64,000 nucleotides of DNA, from the NCBI GenBank assembly GCA_035544895.1, contig DASZZM010000026.1, positions 1 through 64,000 on the forward strand, written 5' to 3'. How positions within the stretch are numbered: the stretch's first letter is position 1; each line of letters opens with the position of its first letter. Under the pieces are notes generated by a model. That model was not told the origin of the DNA, searched no databases, and saw only the letters and a list, made by a program, of their open reading frames with translations. The translations under genes were made by a program, and so were the position numbers. Shown piece after piece: positions 42,987-52,123 of the stretch. The DNA comes from JASLEW01 sp035544895. GTDB taxonomy: Bacteria; Acidobacteriota; Thermoanaerobaculia; Multivoradales; UBA5704.

Positions 42987-44977
42987 CAAGCGAACGGACG
43001 ATGAACGCACTGCTGGGGCAGCCGGGCACCGTATTGCTCCCCGCGTCGGCGGGTGCGGTGAGGCGGCAGGTTCCCGTCGATGAGCTGCTGTCCGCGGCGG
43101 CCGCCGAGGGCGCGGCGGTCTGGCATCTCCACTGCGATTTCGCGGAGGGCGGGCCGTGGGCGGGAGTGCGCGACCTCTTTCGTTCGTTGCTTGACGACAT
43201 CCGCCGGCAGCGGCCTGACCTGATCGAGATGCATGACTACGAGCTGCTCTATGTGCTCCCGGAGCTGAGAAGGCAGATGAAGCTGCGCAACCCGTGCCTG
43301 ACCGACATCGCCACGGCGGAGGAGCGGATCCGCAACTATCCCGCTGACCGCGCGTTCCGGATCACGCACGGCCTGATCGATCTCCTGGCCGAGTACAAGC
43401 AGACCACGGCGGCGGGAAGGACCTGGCTGTGGGTCTGCGCCGACTACGACTCTGCCGGCGCCATGGCCAGCCATTTCCTTCAGGAGCTGATGCGCCGGCG
43501 AGGCGAAGAATTGCGGCTTGTGCTGCTGCCGGTGTTCTCGGGACGAGGACCGGACGCTGGTTCCCTCGGCTTCTCCTGCGCCGTGCGCGAGCTGCCGTTT
43601 GGAGTTGCCGTTCCCGTGCGAGAGGCCCTCGACCCTCGCGAGGCCGCCCGCCAGGCCGCGGTCCTCGATCTGGAGATCGATGCCAACGCGCTGGGCCGTA
43701 CCGCGAAGCTCCCCGATGTCATTTATCTCTGGAGCCTCGCCGGGCGCAAGGACAAAGTGCTGCGCCGATGCACCCATGCGGTCGAATCCTACAACGTGCT
43801 GGGGTTGTATCGGGACGCCCAGCGCTACGGCGAACGGGCCCAAAGCTTGCTGGAATGCCCCGAGGCGGAGGCCGGAGACAAGGAGCTGCGCTGGTGGGTT
43901 GTCTACAAGGTATTCCTCTCTTACCTGGGGACGGGGGAGCCTGAGAAGGCGCTGGCGCTGGTGAGCGTGCTCGACCGACCGGATGCGGGTATCGATGATC
44001 GGCGGCTGATCGCGTTTTGCTATCTCATGGCGATGCTCCATGCGCGCTTCCTGCCCGAGCGCGACCTGGCCCGGGGAGAGGAGTACCTGGACCGCGGCCT
44101 GCGGCACCTGGAAAACGCCGGCCTGGCGGCGCCGGACTACTGGTTCCAATATGTATTCAATCGCAACGGCCTCGCCATGATCCGGAGCTTCCAGGGCCGG
44201 TTCGAAGAGGCGCTGGAGCTTTGTGTCACGGGATTCAGGATCCTCGAAGAGCGCCTCAGCAAGGTCCAGCACAACCTGCATCGCTCGGTCCTGCTGTTCA
44301 ACATGGCGCAGGTCTACGTTCAGACCGGCCGGCTCGATCTGGCGATCGAGCATCTCTCCGCGGCCATGGAGATGGACCCCAACTACTCGGAATACTTCAA
44401 CGACCGCGGCAGCCTCTACCTGAGACTGGGCCGCCTCGACGAGGCCGAGCGCGACTACCGGCAGGGCATCGCGCTCAGCCCGCCCTATCACGAAATCTGG
44501 ACCAATCTCGGCAGCTGCCTCCGCCTGCAAGGCCGCTTCGACGAGGCGGTGCTGGCGTTTTCCAGGGCGCTGGACCTCAAGCCGGCGGCGCCCGCAAGCC
44601 TCTTCGGCCGCGCGCAGGCCCGCGAGGCCCTGGGTGCCGCGGCGGATGCCCTGGCCGACTATGCCGCCGTGCTGGAGGCGAATCCGACCCATTGGCAGGC
44701 CTGTGCCGCCCGGGCGGTGCTGCTTTACGAGGGGGGAAGGATCGAGGAGTGCCTGGCAGACCTCGATCGGGCCGTTGCGCTGGCCCCCAGGGAGGCCGAT
44801 CTCTACATGAACCGCGCCGTGGCGCTGGCCGACCTCCAGAGACCGGACGACGCGAAGAAAGACCTTGAAAAGTACCTGGATCTCTGCCCCGACGCGCCGG
44901 ACCACGAGGGCGTCCAGGCGCGTCTCGCGGCCCTCGACGACATGATGCGGCCCGCGTATACGGCCAGCGCCGGATAG
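42983..44977 (+). CDS. TPR protein with a decayed STAND/AAA-like N-terminal half
   Basis: A 664-residue cytoplasmic protein. Residues 1-250 resemble a STAND-type ATPase (GGPWAGVRDLFRSLLDDI; WLWVCADYDSAGAMASHFL in the Walker B place), but no P-loop GxxxxGK(T/S) is present and the acidic pair is altered, so ATP hydrolysis is unlikely. From about residue 260 to 650 there are about ten tetratricopeptide-type repeats (LAIEHLSAAMEMDPNYSEYF, EAERDYRQGIALSPPYHEIW, EAVLAFSRALDLKPAAPASL). It likely scaffolds partners for peptide processing. Its ATG overlaps the protease stop, so the two are translated together. Confidence 0.85.
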   Translation: MTSERTMNALLGQPGTVLLPASAGAVRRQVPVDELLSAAAAEGAAVWHLHCDFAEGGPWAGVRDLFRSLLDDIRRQRPDLIEMHDYELLYVLPELRRQMKLRNPCLTDIATAEERIRNYPADRAFRITHGLIDLLAEYKQTTAAGRTWLWVCADYDSAGAMASHFLQELMRRRGEELRLVLLPVFSGRGPDAGSLGFSCAVRELPFGVAVPVREALDPREAARQAAVLDLEIDANALGRTAKLPDVIYLWSLAGRKDKVLRRCTHAVESYNVLGLYRDAQRYGERAQSLLECPEAEAGDKELRWWVVYKVFLSYLGTGEPEKALALVSVLDRPDAGIDDRRLIAFCYLMAMLHARFLPERDLARGEEYLDRGLRHLENAGLAAPDYWFQYVFNRNGLAMIRSFQGRFEEALELCVTGFRILEERLSKVQHNLHRSVLLFNMAQVYVQTGRLDLAIEHLSAAMEMDPNYSEYFNDRGSLYLRLGRLDEAERDYRQGIALSPPYHEIWTNLGSCLRLQGRFDEAVLAFSRALDLKPAAPASLFGRAQAREALGAAADALADYAAVLEANPTHWQACAARAVLLYEGGRIEECLADLDRAVALAPREADLYMNRAVALADLQRPDDAKKDLEKYLDLCPDAPDHEGVQARLAALDDMMRPAYTASAG

Positions 44978-44992
44978 GCCAAGGAGAACAAA

Positions 44993-45916
44993 ATGCGCAA
45001 GTCACTTCAGCTCATCGTCCCGTTCGCCCTGCTGACCAGCCTGCCGCTCCAAGGCCAGAAGCCGGACCTCCCGCGTCTGGAGGGCCACTGGGAGGGGGTG
45101 GCCGTGTCGGTCCCCGGCGAGATGGAGGCTGACGTCGAGATCGATATCGCCCGCACCGGCGAGAAGCTCCAAGGGCGCTTCGATTTTACGACCCAAGGGA
45201 AGACCTACGAGATCCAGGACCTGCTGCTGCGCGACCATGCCGTCTCCTTCGCGGTGGTGGACGAGCAGAAGGTCACCGACTTTTTCAACGGCACCATCTC
45301 CCCGGACAGTTCCGAGATCACGGGCAAGATGACAGAGAACCTGCAGAGCTTCCCCTTCACCCTGCACCGCCGGGAGCCGACGCCGGACCGGGCGGACTTC
45401 CTCCCCCCGGTGCTGCGAGTCGCCGACGATGGCGCGGAGCTCCGCCAGGCCTTCAACGGCGACCAGGGGCACGTACGCCTCCTGATGACACTTTCGCCGA
45501 CCTCTCCCTACAGCAAAATGCTCCTGCGTATCGTCCAGAGATACGTTTTGGATCCGATCGCAAGCTCGGACCTCAGGGTCTACGTCGTCTGGGAGCCGGT
45601 CGCCCGCGCTGACTCAGAGCAAATATCCTACGCAGCCTCGCATCTCGTTTCCGACCCCCGCCTCCGCCAGTTCTGGTCCGCGTCCCGCTTCACCGGTCAT
45701 GCCTTTGCACACCTTGCCGGCCATGACGGCAAACCCCTCGCGAATTCCTTTCTGGTCTTCGACCGCGACAAGAAGTGGACCGACCAGCCGCCAACTCCGG
45801 ATCACACCCGCCTCCCGCTCCAAAACGGCGTGAACCCGCCCGCCGACCAGCGACTGAACGGCGCGAAGCTCGCAGACGACCTCAACGCCCGCCTGCTCCC
45901 CAAGCCCGGCCGCTGA
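44993..45916 (+). CDS. Exported protein with a thioredoxin-like half lacking Cys
   Basis: A 307-residue protein. Signal peptide 1-20; an N-terminal beta-rich domain (LEGHWEGVAVSVPGEMEADV to FPFTLHRREP) resembles a lipocalin-like accessory domain. The second half (about 155-300) reads like a thioredoxin-like fold in which the usual redox box is LSPTSPYSK, with Ser where Cys would be expected. That is followed by DLRVYVVWEPVARAD and DPRLRQFWSASR, a pattern I associate with a family of Cys- or Sec-containing thioredoxin-like proteins (from memory, not searched). If so, it is redox-inactive and may bind the peptide. AAGGAG precedes the ATG, 15 bp after the TPR gene, so it ends the operon. Confidence 0.7.
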   Translation: MRKSLQLIVPFALLTSLPLQGQKPDLPRLEGHWEGVAVSVPGEMEADVEIDIARTGEKLQGRFDFTTQGKTYEIQDLLLRDHAVSFAVVDEQKVTDFFNGTISPDSSEITGKMTENLQSFPFTLHRREPTPDRADFLPPVLRVADDGAELRQAFNGDQGHVRLLMTLSPTSPYSKMLLRIVQRYVLDPIASSDLRVYVVWEPVARADSEQISYAASHLVSDPRLRQFWSASRFTGHAFAHLAGHDGKPLANSFLVFDRDKKWTDQPPTPDHTRLPLQNGVNPPADQRLNGAKLADDLNARLLPKPGR

Positions 45917-46441
45917 AGCCGCACGCCTATCCTCCCCGCGGCGCGGCGAGCCCGACGACGGCAGGCGCCGCCGCCGTCAGCAATCGACCCTGCTTCCCCC
46001 AAGGCGCGATCGGTTGTCGGGGACTGCGGCTTGGACACCCTCGTACGCTACCAGCCGTCGAACCGCGGCCAGGAGGCGAGGACATCGTCGCCTCCGCTCA
46101 GCACTTGATATGTCGCGTGCTGGGCGGCCGTTATGGAGGCGCGCTTTCTGCCACTCCGCGTACGTAAAGCGCAGTGGCCTATCACGGGCTGCTTCACCTG
46201 CTCGGCGACGACGCCGCCGAGTTCATGGCCATCTTCACGCACGGGAAGCTGGAATCGCTCGACTCGATCGTTGAGGAGGTCTCCGACGCATGCCGCTGTC
46301 TGGGGCGAGGGATGCTCTGGACGCGGGATGCCTGGTAATTCCCATCCGATGTACGGGTGACCGCTTCGCCGTCTGGCAGTACGGCGAGGCGGTCGCCTCT
46401 CTCTTCCTTCAGCTGCGTATTCCGGGGGAAGCCGGCCAGGG
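45917..46441. other. Gene-poor region next to IS remnant
   Basis: 525 bp without a convincing gene. A short frame from GTG 46174 to 46338 (54 residues, HLLGDDAAEFMAIFTHGKLE) looks somewhat protein-like but lacks a ribosome site and matches nothing I know; it may be a gene fragment left by rearrangement. Confidence 0.4.
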
Positions 46442-46740
46442 ATTCCGACGTGAAGGCGGCCACCATTCCGGAGTGAAGGCGGCCACCATTCCGGAGTGAA
46501 GGCGGCCACCGTTTCCGACGCGAAGGCGGCCACTTTTTGATGGTCGTCGGAAGGGTGGCCGGCATCGATCGGAAGGGTGGCCGCTTTCCGGTCGGAACGA
46601 ATGACGAGTTGGGCTCCGACGCTGTGGCATCCTCGTCCTTCACGACGAAGGGAGGGCAATGCCGGCACGGAGACTCAGCATGAGGAGAGTTCAGGAGGTG
46701 TTGCGGTTGCTTCTGGTTTGCGGTTTGAGCCAGCGGCAAG
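46442..46740 (+). mobile_element. IS21-family left-end remnant with truncated istA
   Basis: Four 23-24 bp repeats at 46442-46534 (core TCCG(A/G)(C/G)(G)TGAAGGCGGCCACC) and two inverted copies of the GAAGGGTGGCC type (46549-46597) look like the multiple terminal repeats at IS21 ends. At 46659 an open frame begins like the IS21 transposase IstA (MPARRLSMRRVQEVLRLLLV, then CGLSQRQ) but leaves that sequence after about 28 codons. The rest of istA, istB and the right end are absent. It is therefore a dead fragment. Confidence 0.7.
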
Positions 46741-46826
46741 CCACGTCTTCGTCTACTGCGGTAACAACTTCGGCTGCAAGTTCAATCCTTGGGACGGAGC
46801 GATTGACTTCAACGTCACCGTGGGAG

Positions 46827-47699
46827 CGGCGCGGCCGTGAGATCCTCGAAGAGCTGGAGACGGCCGCCGGCGCGCTGCCGGTGCGGGAAGGATCGAACGA
46901 GCAGGCATTAGGCGCCACAGAAGCAGGCTCATCAGGGCGCACCGTCGCCGACTCGCCCGCGGACCCCGTGGAAGCCACGCTGTCGGCCCTTGGTGCCGCT
47001 GCCGACGCCAGGGCAGCCGAGCCCCACCTTCGCCAGCTCGGGAAGGCCCTGCGGGTCTCAGACGCTCTCCAGCGGGCAACGGTGCGTGAACGTGCGATCT
47101 TGGCTCTTGGCGACAAGGTGAACGCTCCGGCGCACCTGGTGGACGCGGCTCTCACTCCATGCCGGCCGGCGTCACCAGGACAGGGCCAAGCGGTAGGCTT
47201 CGAGGACCCGGAGCCATGGCCTGATCCTGTGGACGGCGCAGCACTTCTTCTGGACCTGGCCGCCGTGCTCAAGCGCTACGTGGCGCTTCCAGCTCATGCC
47301 GACGTTGCAGCCGCCTTGTGGAGCATCCACGCCCACGCGCTCGCCGCCGCCGACACCTCGCCCATCCTGTCGTTGATCTCACCCGAGAAGCGATGCGGAA
47401 AGACACGGACCCTGTTGGTGCTCAGCCGCCTGGTCCCGCGGCCTCTCTCAACCTCCAACATCACCCCCGCCGCTGTCTTCCGTTCCATCGAGGTTTTCTC
47501 ACCGACGTTGCTGATCGATGAGGCGGAGACCTTTCTAGGCGAGCGCGAGGAGCTACGCGGCGTGCTCAACAGCGGCCACAGCCGGGATGCAGCATTTGTC
47601 GTGCGGACGACGGGGGATGACCATGAGCCCCGCCGCTTCTCGACTTGGGCGGCGCCCTGCTTACCCGTGAGCGACCAGCGAGAGCGACACGGAGGCTAA
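46827..47699 (+). pseudogene. Truncated DUF3631 (phage/ICE ATPase-like) gene
   Basis: The frame continuing from the IS21 fragment encodes a DUF3631-type protein: a linker, then DPVDGAALLLDLAAVLKRYV, SPEKRCGKTRTLLVLSRLVP (P-loop), PTLLIDEAETFL (Walker B) and GDDHEPRRFSTWAAP. The usual continuation beyond this point is lost; the frame ends at a stop right at the tRNA-half repeat. DUF3631 proteins are common on prophages and integrative elements. Both ends are damaged, so it is not functional. Confidence 0.75.
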
Positions 47700-47760
47700 A
47701 GCATTGAATCTAATGGTGCAGATGGGAGGACTCGAACCCCCGACCAAGAGTTTAGGAAAC
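47695..47760 (-). repeat. tRNA 3'-half repeat, right copy (possible attR)
   Basis: Read on the minus strand it gives TTCCTAA (anticodon CCT, arginine-like), ACTCTTGGTC, a T arm with a proper five-pair stem (GGGGG/CCTCC around TTCGAGT), an acceptor strand and the CCA end. The 5' half of the tRNA (D arm, 5' acceptor) is not there. It matches 38315-38380 with eight mismatches over 66 bp in direct orientation, and similarity extends beyond the CCA. It sits directly at the break of the DUF3631 gene, as expected for an element boundary. Confidence 0.8.
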
Positions 47761-47802
47761 AGCAGATTGGCGGCACCGCCTTCGACGAGGCGACTGTGCG
47801 CC

Positions 47803-49446
47803 TCACGACCCCTCCCAGTCCGCCGCCAGGCGCGCGAAGAGGACGGCGAAGATCTCGATGCCGTCCCACAGGTTTTGCAGCCGCAGGTTCTCGTCGGCGG
47901 CGTGCTGATTGTTGTCGTGGTTGACCGTGGGCAGGATGATCACGGGCGAGCCGAGGAGGCCGCTGAACAGGTACATCGGGATGCTGCCGCCGAGGCTCGG
48001 AATCCTGAGCACCGGTCCTCCCACTCCCTCCTCCACCGCCCGCACCACGGCGCGCGAGACCGGCAGGTCCATCGAGGTGCGCGCCGCGGGATAGCCGTCC
48101 CCCCACTCCAGGCGCACGATCCGCGGGTGGGCGCGCCGGGTCTCGGCGCCGGGCTCCCGGTCGGCGATCCAGAAGCCGCTGGCCCGCAGGTGCTCCTCGA
48201 AGAGCCGGCGCACCTTCTCCGGCGTCTGGTCGGGCACCAGGCGGAAGTCGAGCGAGGCCGTGGCTTCGCTCGGGATGGCGTTGCGCGCCTGGGCGCCCAC
48301 CTGGGCCGCGCGCAGGCCACGCAGGTTGAGCGCCGGGCGCAGGAGGAGCTCCTGCAGGCGCTCTCCGCCCCCTTCCGTCCACGCCAGCTGCAGCTCCCGC
48401 CGCAGGTCCTCCTCGACCGGCGGCAGCGCCGCGCTCGCCTGCCGCTCGCTGGCGCTCGGCGGCCGCACGTCGTCGTAGAAGCCGGCGATGCGGATCTCGC
48501 CGTCGGGGCCGCGCAGGCCGGCCAGGAGCTGCACGAGGAGCGCCGCCGGGTTGGGCGCCCAGTTGCCGTAGTGGCCGCTGTGCAGGGCGCGCACCGGACC
48601 GTAGACCGTCAAGTCGACCCCGGTGACGCCGCGCGCGCCGAAGCAGACCTGCATGCGCCGGCTCTGGTGGACCGGACCGTCGGCGAGGACCCAGGCATCC
48701 GCGGCGAGCAGGCCGCGGTGCCGGCGCAGGATGGCTTCGAGGTGGGGCGAGCCCGCCTCCTCCTCGCCTTCGAAGAAGAACTTGAGATTGACCGACGGCG
48801 GCACCCGCGAGGCGCGCAGCGCGTCGAGGGCGGCGAGCATCGCTACGATCGGTCCCTTGTCGTCGCTCGCCGCGCGGCCATAGAGGCGCCACTCGGCGGG
48901 GATCGGAGATGGGGCGCTCGCGAGCTCCACCTCCCGGCCCCCGGCCGCGGGCGCCGCCGTGCGCAGCACCGGCCGCCAGGGGTCGCTCTTCCACTCCGCG
49001 GGGTCGGCCGGCTGCCCGTCGAAGTGGGCGTAGACCATGAGAGTGCGCCGCGCGCCCCCTGCGGACGTTGCGGGCAGCTCGCCGTAGACCGCGGGCGGCG
49101 CGTCGCCGGCGGTAAGCAGGCGCGCGGCGATGCCGCGGCGGCGCAGCATCCCGGCCAGCTCCTCGGCGTTGCGCGCGATGTCCGCCCGGTCGGCAGCCAC
49201 GTTGCGCAAAGCGACAAAGCGCGCCAGCTCGCCGACGATCTCCCGTTCGTGGGCGAGCCTGTAGGCGCGCACACCCGCGCGCAGCGCTGCCGGCTCCGGC
49301 GGTTCCGGCGGTTCCGGCGGTACCGGCGGTACCGGCGGTACCGGAGCCAGGGCGGCCGGTCCGCTCGCTCGCCCCGAGGACGCCAGCGCCAGCAGCAGCG
49401 GGACCGCCAGGCTGACGGAAAACAGCCGTCTCATCGGCGCGCTCAT
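47803..49446 (-). CDS. Exported M20-family metallopeptidase
   Basis: A 547-residue protein. Signal peptide 1-28, then a Pro-rich repeat (PPVPPVPPEPPEP, from a 9-bp DNA repeat near 49300). The M20 catalytic domain has its zinc residues in VYAHFDGQ (about residue 140), GRAASDDKG and FEGEEEAGSP (about 225, with the general-base Glu). A dimerisation domain is inserted at about 260-430. C-terminal His is in NHDNNQHAADENLR. M20 dipeptidases and carboxypeptidases cut short peptides or acylated amino acids. The start could also be 49434; neither has a good ribosome site. It lies just outside the right tRNA-half repeat. Confidence 0.9.
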   Translation of the reverse strand: MSAPMRRLFSVSLAVPLLLALASSGRASGPAALAPVPPVPPVPPEPPEPPEPAALRAGVRAYRLAHEREIVGELARFVALRNVAADRADIARNAEELAGMLRRRGIAARLLTAGDAPPAVYGELPATSAGGARRTLMVYAHFDGQPADPAEWKSDPWRPVLRTAAPAAGGREVELASAPSPIPAEWRLYGRAASDDKGPIVAMLAALDALRASRVPPSVNLKFFFEGEEEAGSPHLEAILRRHRGLLAADAWVLADGPVHQSRRMQVCFGARGVTGVDLTVYGPVRALHSGHYGNWAPNPAALLVQLLAGLRGPDGEIRIAGFYDDVRPPSASERQASAALPPVEEDLRRELQLAWTEGGGERLQELLLRPALNLRGLRAAQVGAQARNAIPSEATASLDFRLVPDQTPEKVRRLFEEHLRASGFWIADREPGAETRRAHPRIVRLEWGDGYPAARTSMDLPVSRAVVRAVEEGVGGPVLRIPSLGGSIPMYLFSGLLGSPVIILPTVNHDNNQHAADENLRLQNLWDGIEIFAVLFARLAADWEGS

Positions 49447-49503
49447 GGCGGCCCATCGTAGCTCAGCGCGGCCGAAGCTCCTCCTCGGGGATATGATCCC
49501 CTC

Positions 49504-50325
49504 ATGGCCGATCTCAGAGGCAAGACCCTGTTCATCACCGGCGCCAGCCGCGGCATCGGCAAGGCGATCGCCCTGCGCGCCGCCGCCGACGGCGCCAACG
49601 TGGTCATCGCGGCCAAGACGACCGAGCCGCACCCCAAGCTGCCGGGCACCATCTATACCGCCGCGGCCGAAGTCGAGGCGGCCGGCGGCAAGGCCCTGCC
49701 CATCGCGCTCGACATCCGCGACGAGGAGCGGGTGGCGGCCGCGGTCGCCGAGGCCGCCGCCGCCTTCGGCGGCATCGACATCCTGGTCAACAACGCCAGC
49801 GCCATCAACCTGACCGCCACCCTCGAGACGCCGATGAAGCGCTTCGACCTGATGTGGTCGGTCAACGCCCGCGGCACCTTCGCCTGCAGCCAGGCCTGCT
49901 TGCCCCACCTGCGCAAGGCTGCCAACCCGCACATCCTGACCCTCTCGCCGCCGCTCAATCTGTGCTCGAAGTGGCTGCCGCGCTTCGTCGCCTACAGCAT
50001 CTCCAAGTACGGCATGAGCCTGTGCGTTCTCGGCATGGCCGAGGAGTTCCGCGCCGACGGCATCGCGATCAACGCGCTGTGGCCGCAGACCGTCATCGCC
50101 ACCGCCGCCATCGCCATGCTCGGCGGCCTCGTCGCGCCGGAGAACTGCCGCAAGCCGGAGGTCGTCTCCGACGCCGCCTGGCACATCCTGACCCGCGACA
50201 GCCGCGCCACGACCGGCAACTTCTTCATCGCCGAGGAGGTCCTCGCCGCGGCGGGCGTGACCGATCTCGATCGCTACGACGTCCAGCCTGGCGCCCACCT
50301 GATCAGCGACCTGTTCGTCGAATAG
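49504..50325 (+). CDS. Short-chain dehydrogenase (HSDL2-like)
   Basis: A 273-residue SDR oxidoreductase. The NAD(P) loop TGASRGIG is at about residues 12-19; also visible are DIRDEERV, NNASAINL and the active site with Tyr and Lys in YSISKYG. The long segment AAKTTEPHPKLPGTIYTAA after the second strand is typical of the hydroxysteroid dehydrogenase-like 2 group. The substrate is unknown; members act on acyl or hydroxy compounds. The ATG at 49504 is preceded only by a weak ribosome site. It is divergent from the M20 peptidase. Confidence 0.92.
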   Translation: MADLRGKTLFITGASRGIGKAIALRAAADGANVVIAAKTTEPHPKLPGTIYTAAAEVEAAGGKALPIALDIRDEERVAAAVAEAAAAFGGIDILVNNASAINLTATLETPMKRFDLMWSVNARGTFACSQACLPHLRKAANPHILTLSPPLNLCSKWLPRFVAYSISKYGMSLCVLGMAEEFRADGIAINALWPQTVIATAAIAMLGGLVAPENCRKPEVVSDAAWHILTRDSRATTGNFFIAEEVLAAAGVTDLDRYDVQPGAHLISDLFVE

Positions 50326-50542
50326 AAAGGTTTTCAGGCACGTTTTCAGACCTGCCCGCACCGCCATTTCGGCTCTCGCGGCGAGCGCTCGCGAGGGATT
50401 CGAGGAATGCCATGCTGGCGCTCCCGCATGCCAGAAAATCACGCGCAGGAAAGCCGGCGCCCATGGGTTTCCTGGTCAACCGGCGGTCAGTGACGACCGC
50501 CGGAAAACCGATCGACAAACAGATCCGTCGAAAGGAGACAGC

Positions 50543-50833
50543 ATGAAGCGCAACATCGCCATGATGCTCATGATCCTGTTCCTGGCCACGCTGCCGCTCT
50601 CCGTTGCCACCGCCGCGCCGGCAGGCAAGGGCAAGCCCGCCGCGGCCCGGGCAGAGCACCCGCGCGTCGTCCGCGCCATCCACGCCATCGAGGGCGCCAT
50701 CGACGAGCTGCAGAAGGCCCCGGACGACTTCGGCGGCCACAAGGACGAGGCCATCGAGGCCTGCCGCAACGCCATCGCCCAGCTCAAGAAGGGCCTCCAG
50801 TACCAGGACCGCCACGAGAAGACCGGCCCGTAA
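50543..50833 (+). CDS. Small exported helical protein
   Basis: A 96-residue protein: signal peptide 1-25, a short Lys/Ala linker, then two amphipathic helices (HPRVVRAIHAIEGAIDELQKAP, KDEAIEACRNAIAQLKKGLQ) with one Cys. It resembles small exported helical hairpin proteins of unknown role. AAAGGAGACAGC precedes the ATG. No operon partners. Confidence 0.8.
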   Translation: MKRNIAMMLMILFLATLPLSVATAAPAGKGKPAAARAEHPRVVRAIHAIEGAIDELQKAPDDFGGHKDEAIEACRNAIAQLKKGLQYQDRHEKTGP

Positions 50834-51173
50834 TAGGACCCCCTTCGCAGTAGTTGGCGCCGCCGGTGGGCTTCCTCGCGGTAGAAGCGGCGCTGCGATG
50901 CGGCCGCGGTGGACTACTCAAAGCATCTATTGGATCTCCCCCCGCAACCCCTCGATCCCCTTCCCTCCCCTCCGGGGGGGAAGGGGACGCCCCCGCCCCT
51001 GACGCACGCACGAGCTCGCCGGGTCGCGGCCTTTACCTCGGAATGGGCGTGCGGCGCGGCTCTGTTATAGGGTGAGACGCGGGGGCTGTCGCTGCTATAC
51101 TGCACGAACGCAGCATGGCCGCCGCGGGCTCCCGCCGTAACCGTCGATCCAGCCAGGAGGGAAGTCACCCTGC
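50834..51173. other. Intergenic region with a dispersed repeat
   Basis: 340 bp before trxB. It contains copy 2 of the 84-bp repeat (50911-50994). Downstream of it, TATACT at about 51096 may be a -10 element for trxB, but the -35 is not clear. No gene seen. Confidence 0.45.
50911..50994 (+). repeat. Dispersed 84-bp repeat, copy 2
   Basis: Same unit as 164-247, in the opposite orientation, with one mismatch in 84 bp. It holds C-rich and G-rich complementary runs that could fold. It lies between a small exported-protein gene and trxB. Confidence 0.85.
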
Positions 51174-52123
51174 ATGTCCAATAGCGATAAGAGCCCCTAC
51201 CACCGGGTCATCATCCTGGGCTCGGGGCCGGCTGGCCTGACCGCCGCGCTGTACGCCGCCCGCGCCGATCTGGCGCCGCTGGTGCTCGAAGGCAACCACC
51301 CGGGCGGCCAGCTCACCATCACCACCGACGTCGAGAACTTCCCCGGCTTCCCCGAAGGCATCCTGGGGCCCGAGCTGGTGGACCGCATGCGCGAGCAGGC
51401 GCGGCGTTTCGGCGCCACCGTCAAGTTCGAGGCGGCGACCGCCGTCGACCTCGACAGGCGCCCCTTCACCGTCACCACCGACGAGGCCGCCTATCGTTGC
51501 GACGCGCTGATCATCGCCACCGGCGCCACAGCCAAGCTGTCCGGCCTCCCCGCCGAAAAGGAGCTCATGGGCTACGGCGTCTCCGCCTGCGCCACCTGCG
51601 ACGGCTTCTTCTTCCGCGGCAAGGAGGTCGTGGTCATCGGCGGCGGCGACTCGGCCATGGAAGAGGCCAACTACCTGACCAAATTCGCCCCCAAGGTAAC
51701 GGTCGTCCACCGCCGCGAGAAGCTGCGCGCCTCCAAGATCATGCAGGACCGCGCCTTCGCCAATCCCAAGATCGCCTGGATCTGGAACACCGTGGTCAAG
51801 AACATCTTCGGCACCCGGGAGGGCGGGGTCACCGGCGTCGAGCTGCACAACAAGAAGACCGGCCTCGACAGCACCTATGCCACCCAGGGGGTGTTCTACG
51901 CCATCGGCCACGAGCCCAACACCGCGCTGTTTCGCGGCAAGCTGGAGATGAACGACGTGGGCTACCTCAAGGTGGCCGAGCCGACGAGCAAGACCAACGT
52001 GCCGGGAGTCTTTGCCTCCGGCGATGCTATGGATCCCATCTACCGCCAGGCGGTCACCGCCGCCGGCACCGGCTGCCGCGCCGCCATCGACGCCGAGCAC
52101 TGGTTGCGGGAGCTTCAAGACTG

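Noticed and set aside
42830..44905. 691-codon open frame antisense to the TPR gene
   Set aside because: Composition is that of a complement of Leu/Glu-rich repeats; no independent evidence.
46014..46840. Overlapping short frames on both strands around the IS remnant
   Set aside because: Low-complexity shadows of the terminal repeats without ribosome sites.
47653..47800. Complete tRNA-Arg(CCT) gene at the right repeat
   Set aside because: The 3' half is good but no D arm or 5' acceptor strand complementary to the 3' end is present.
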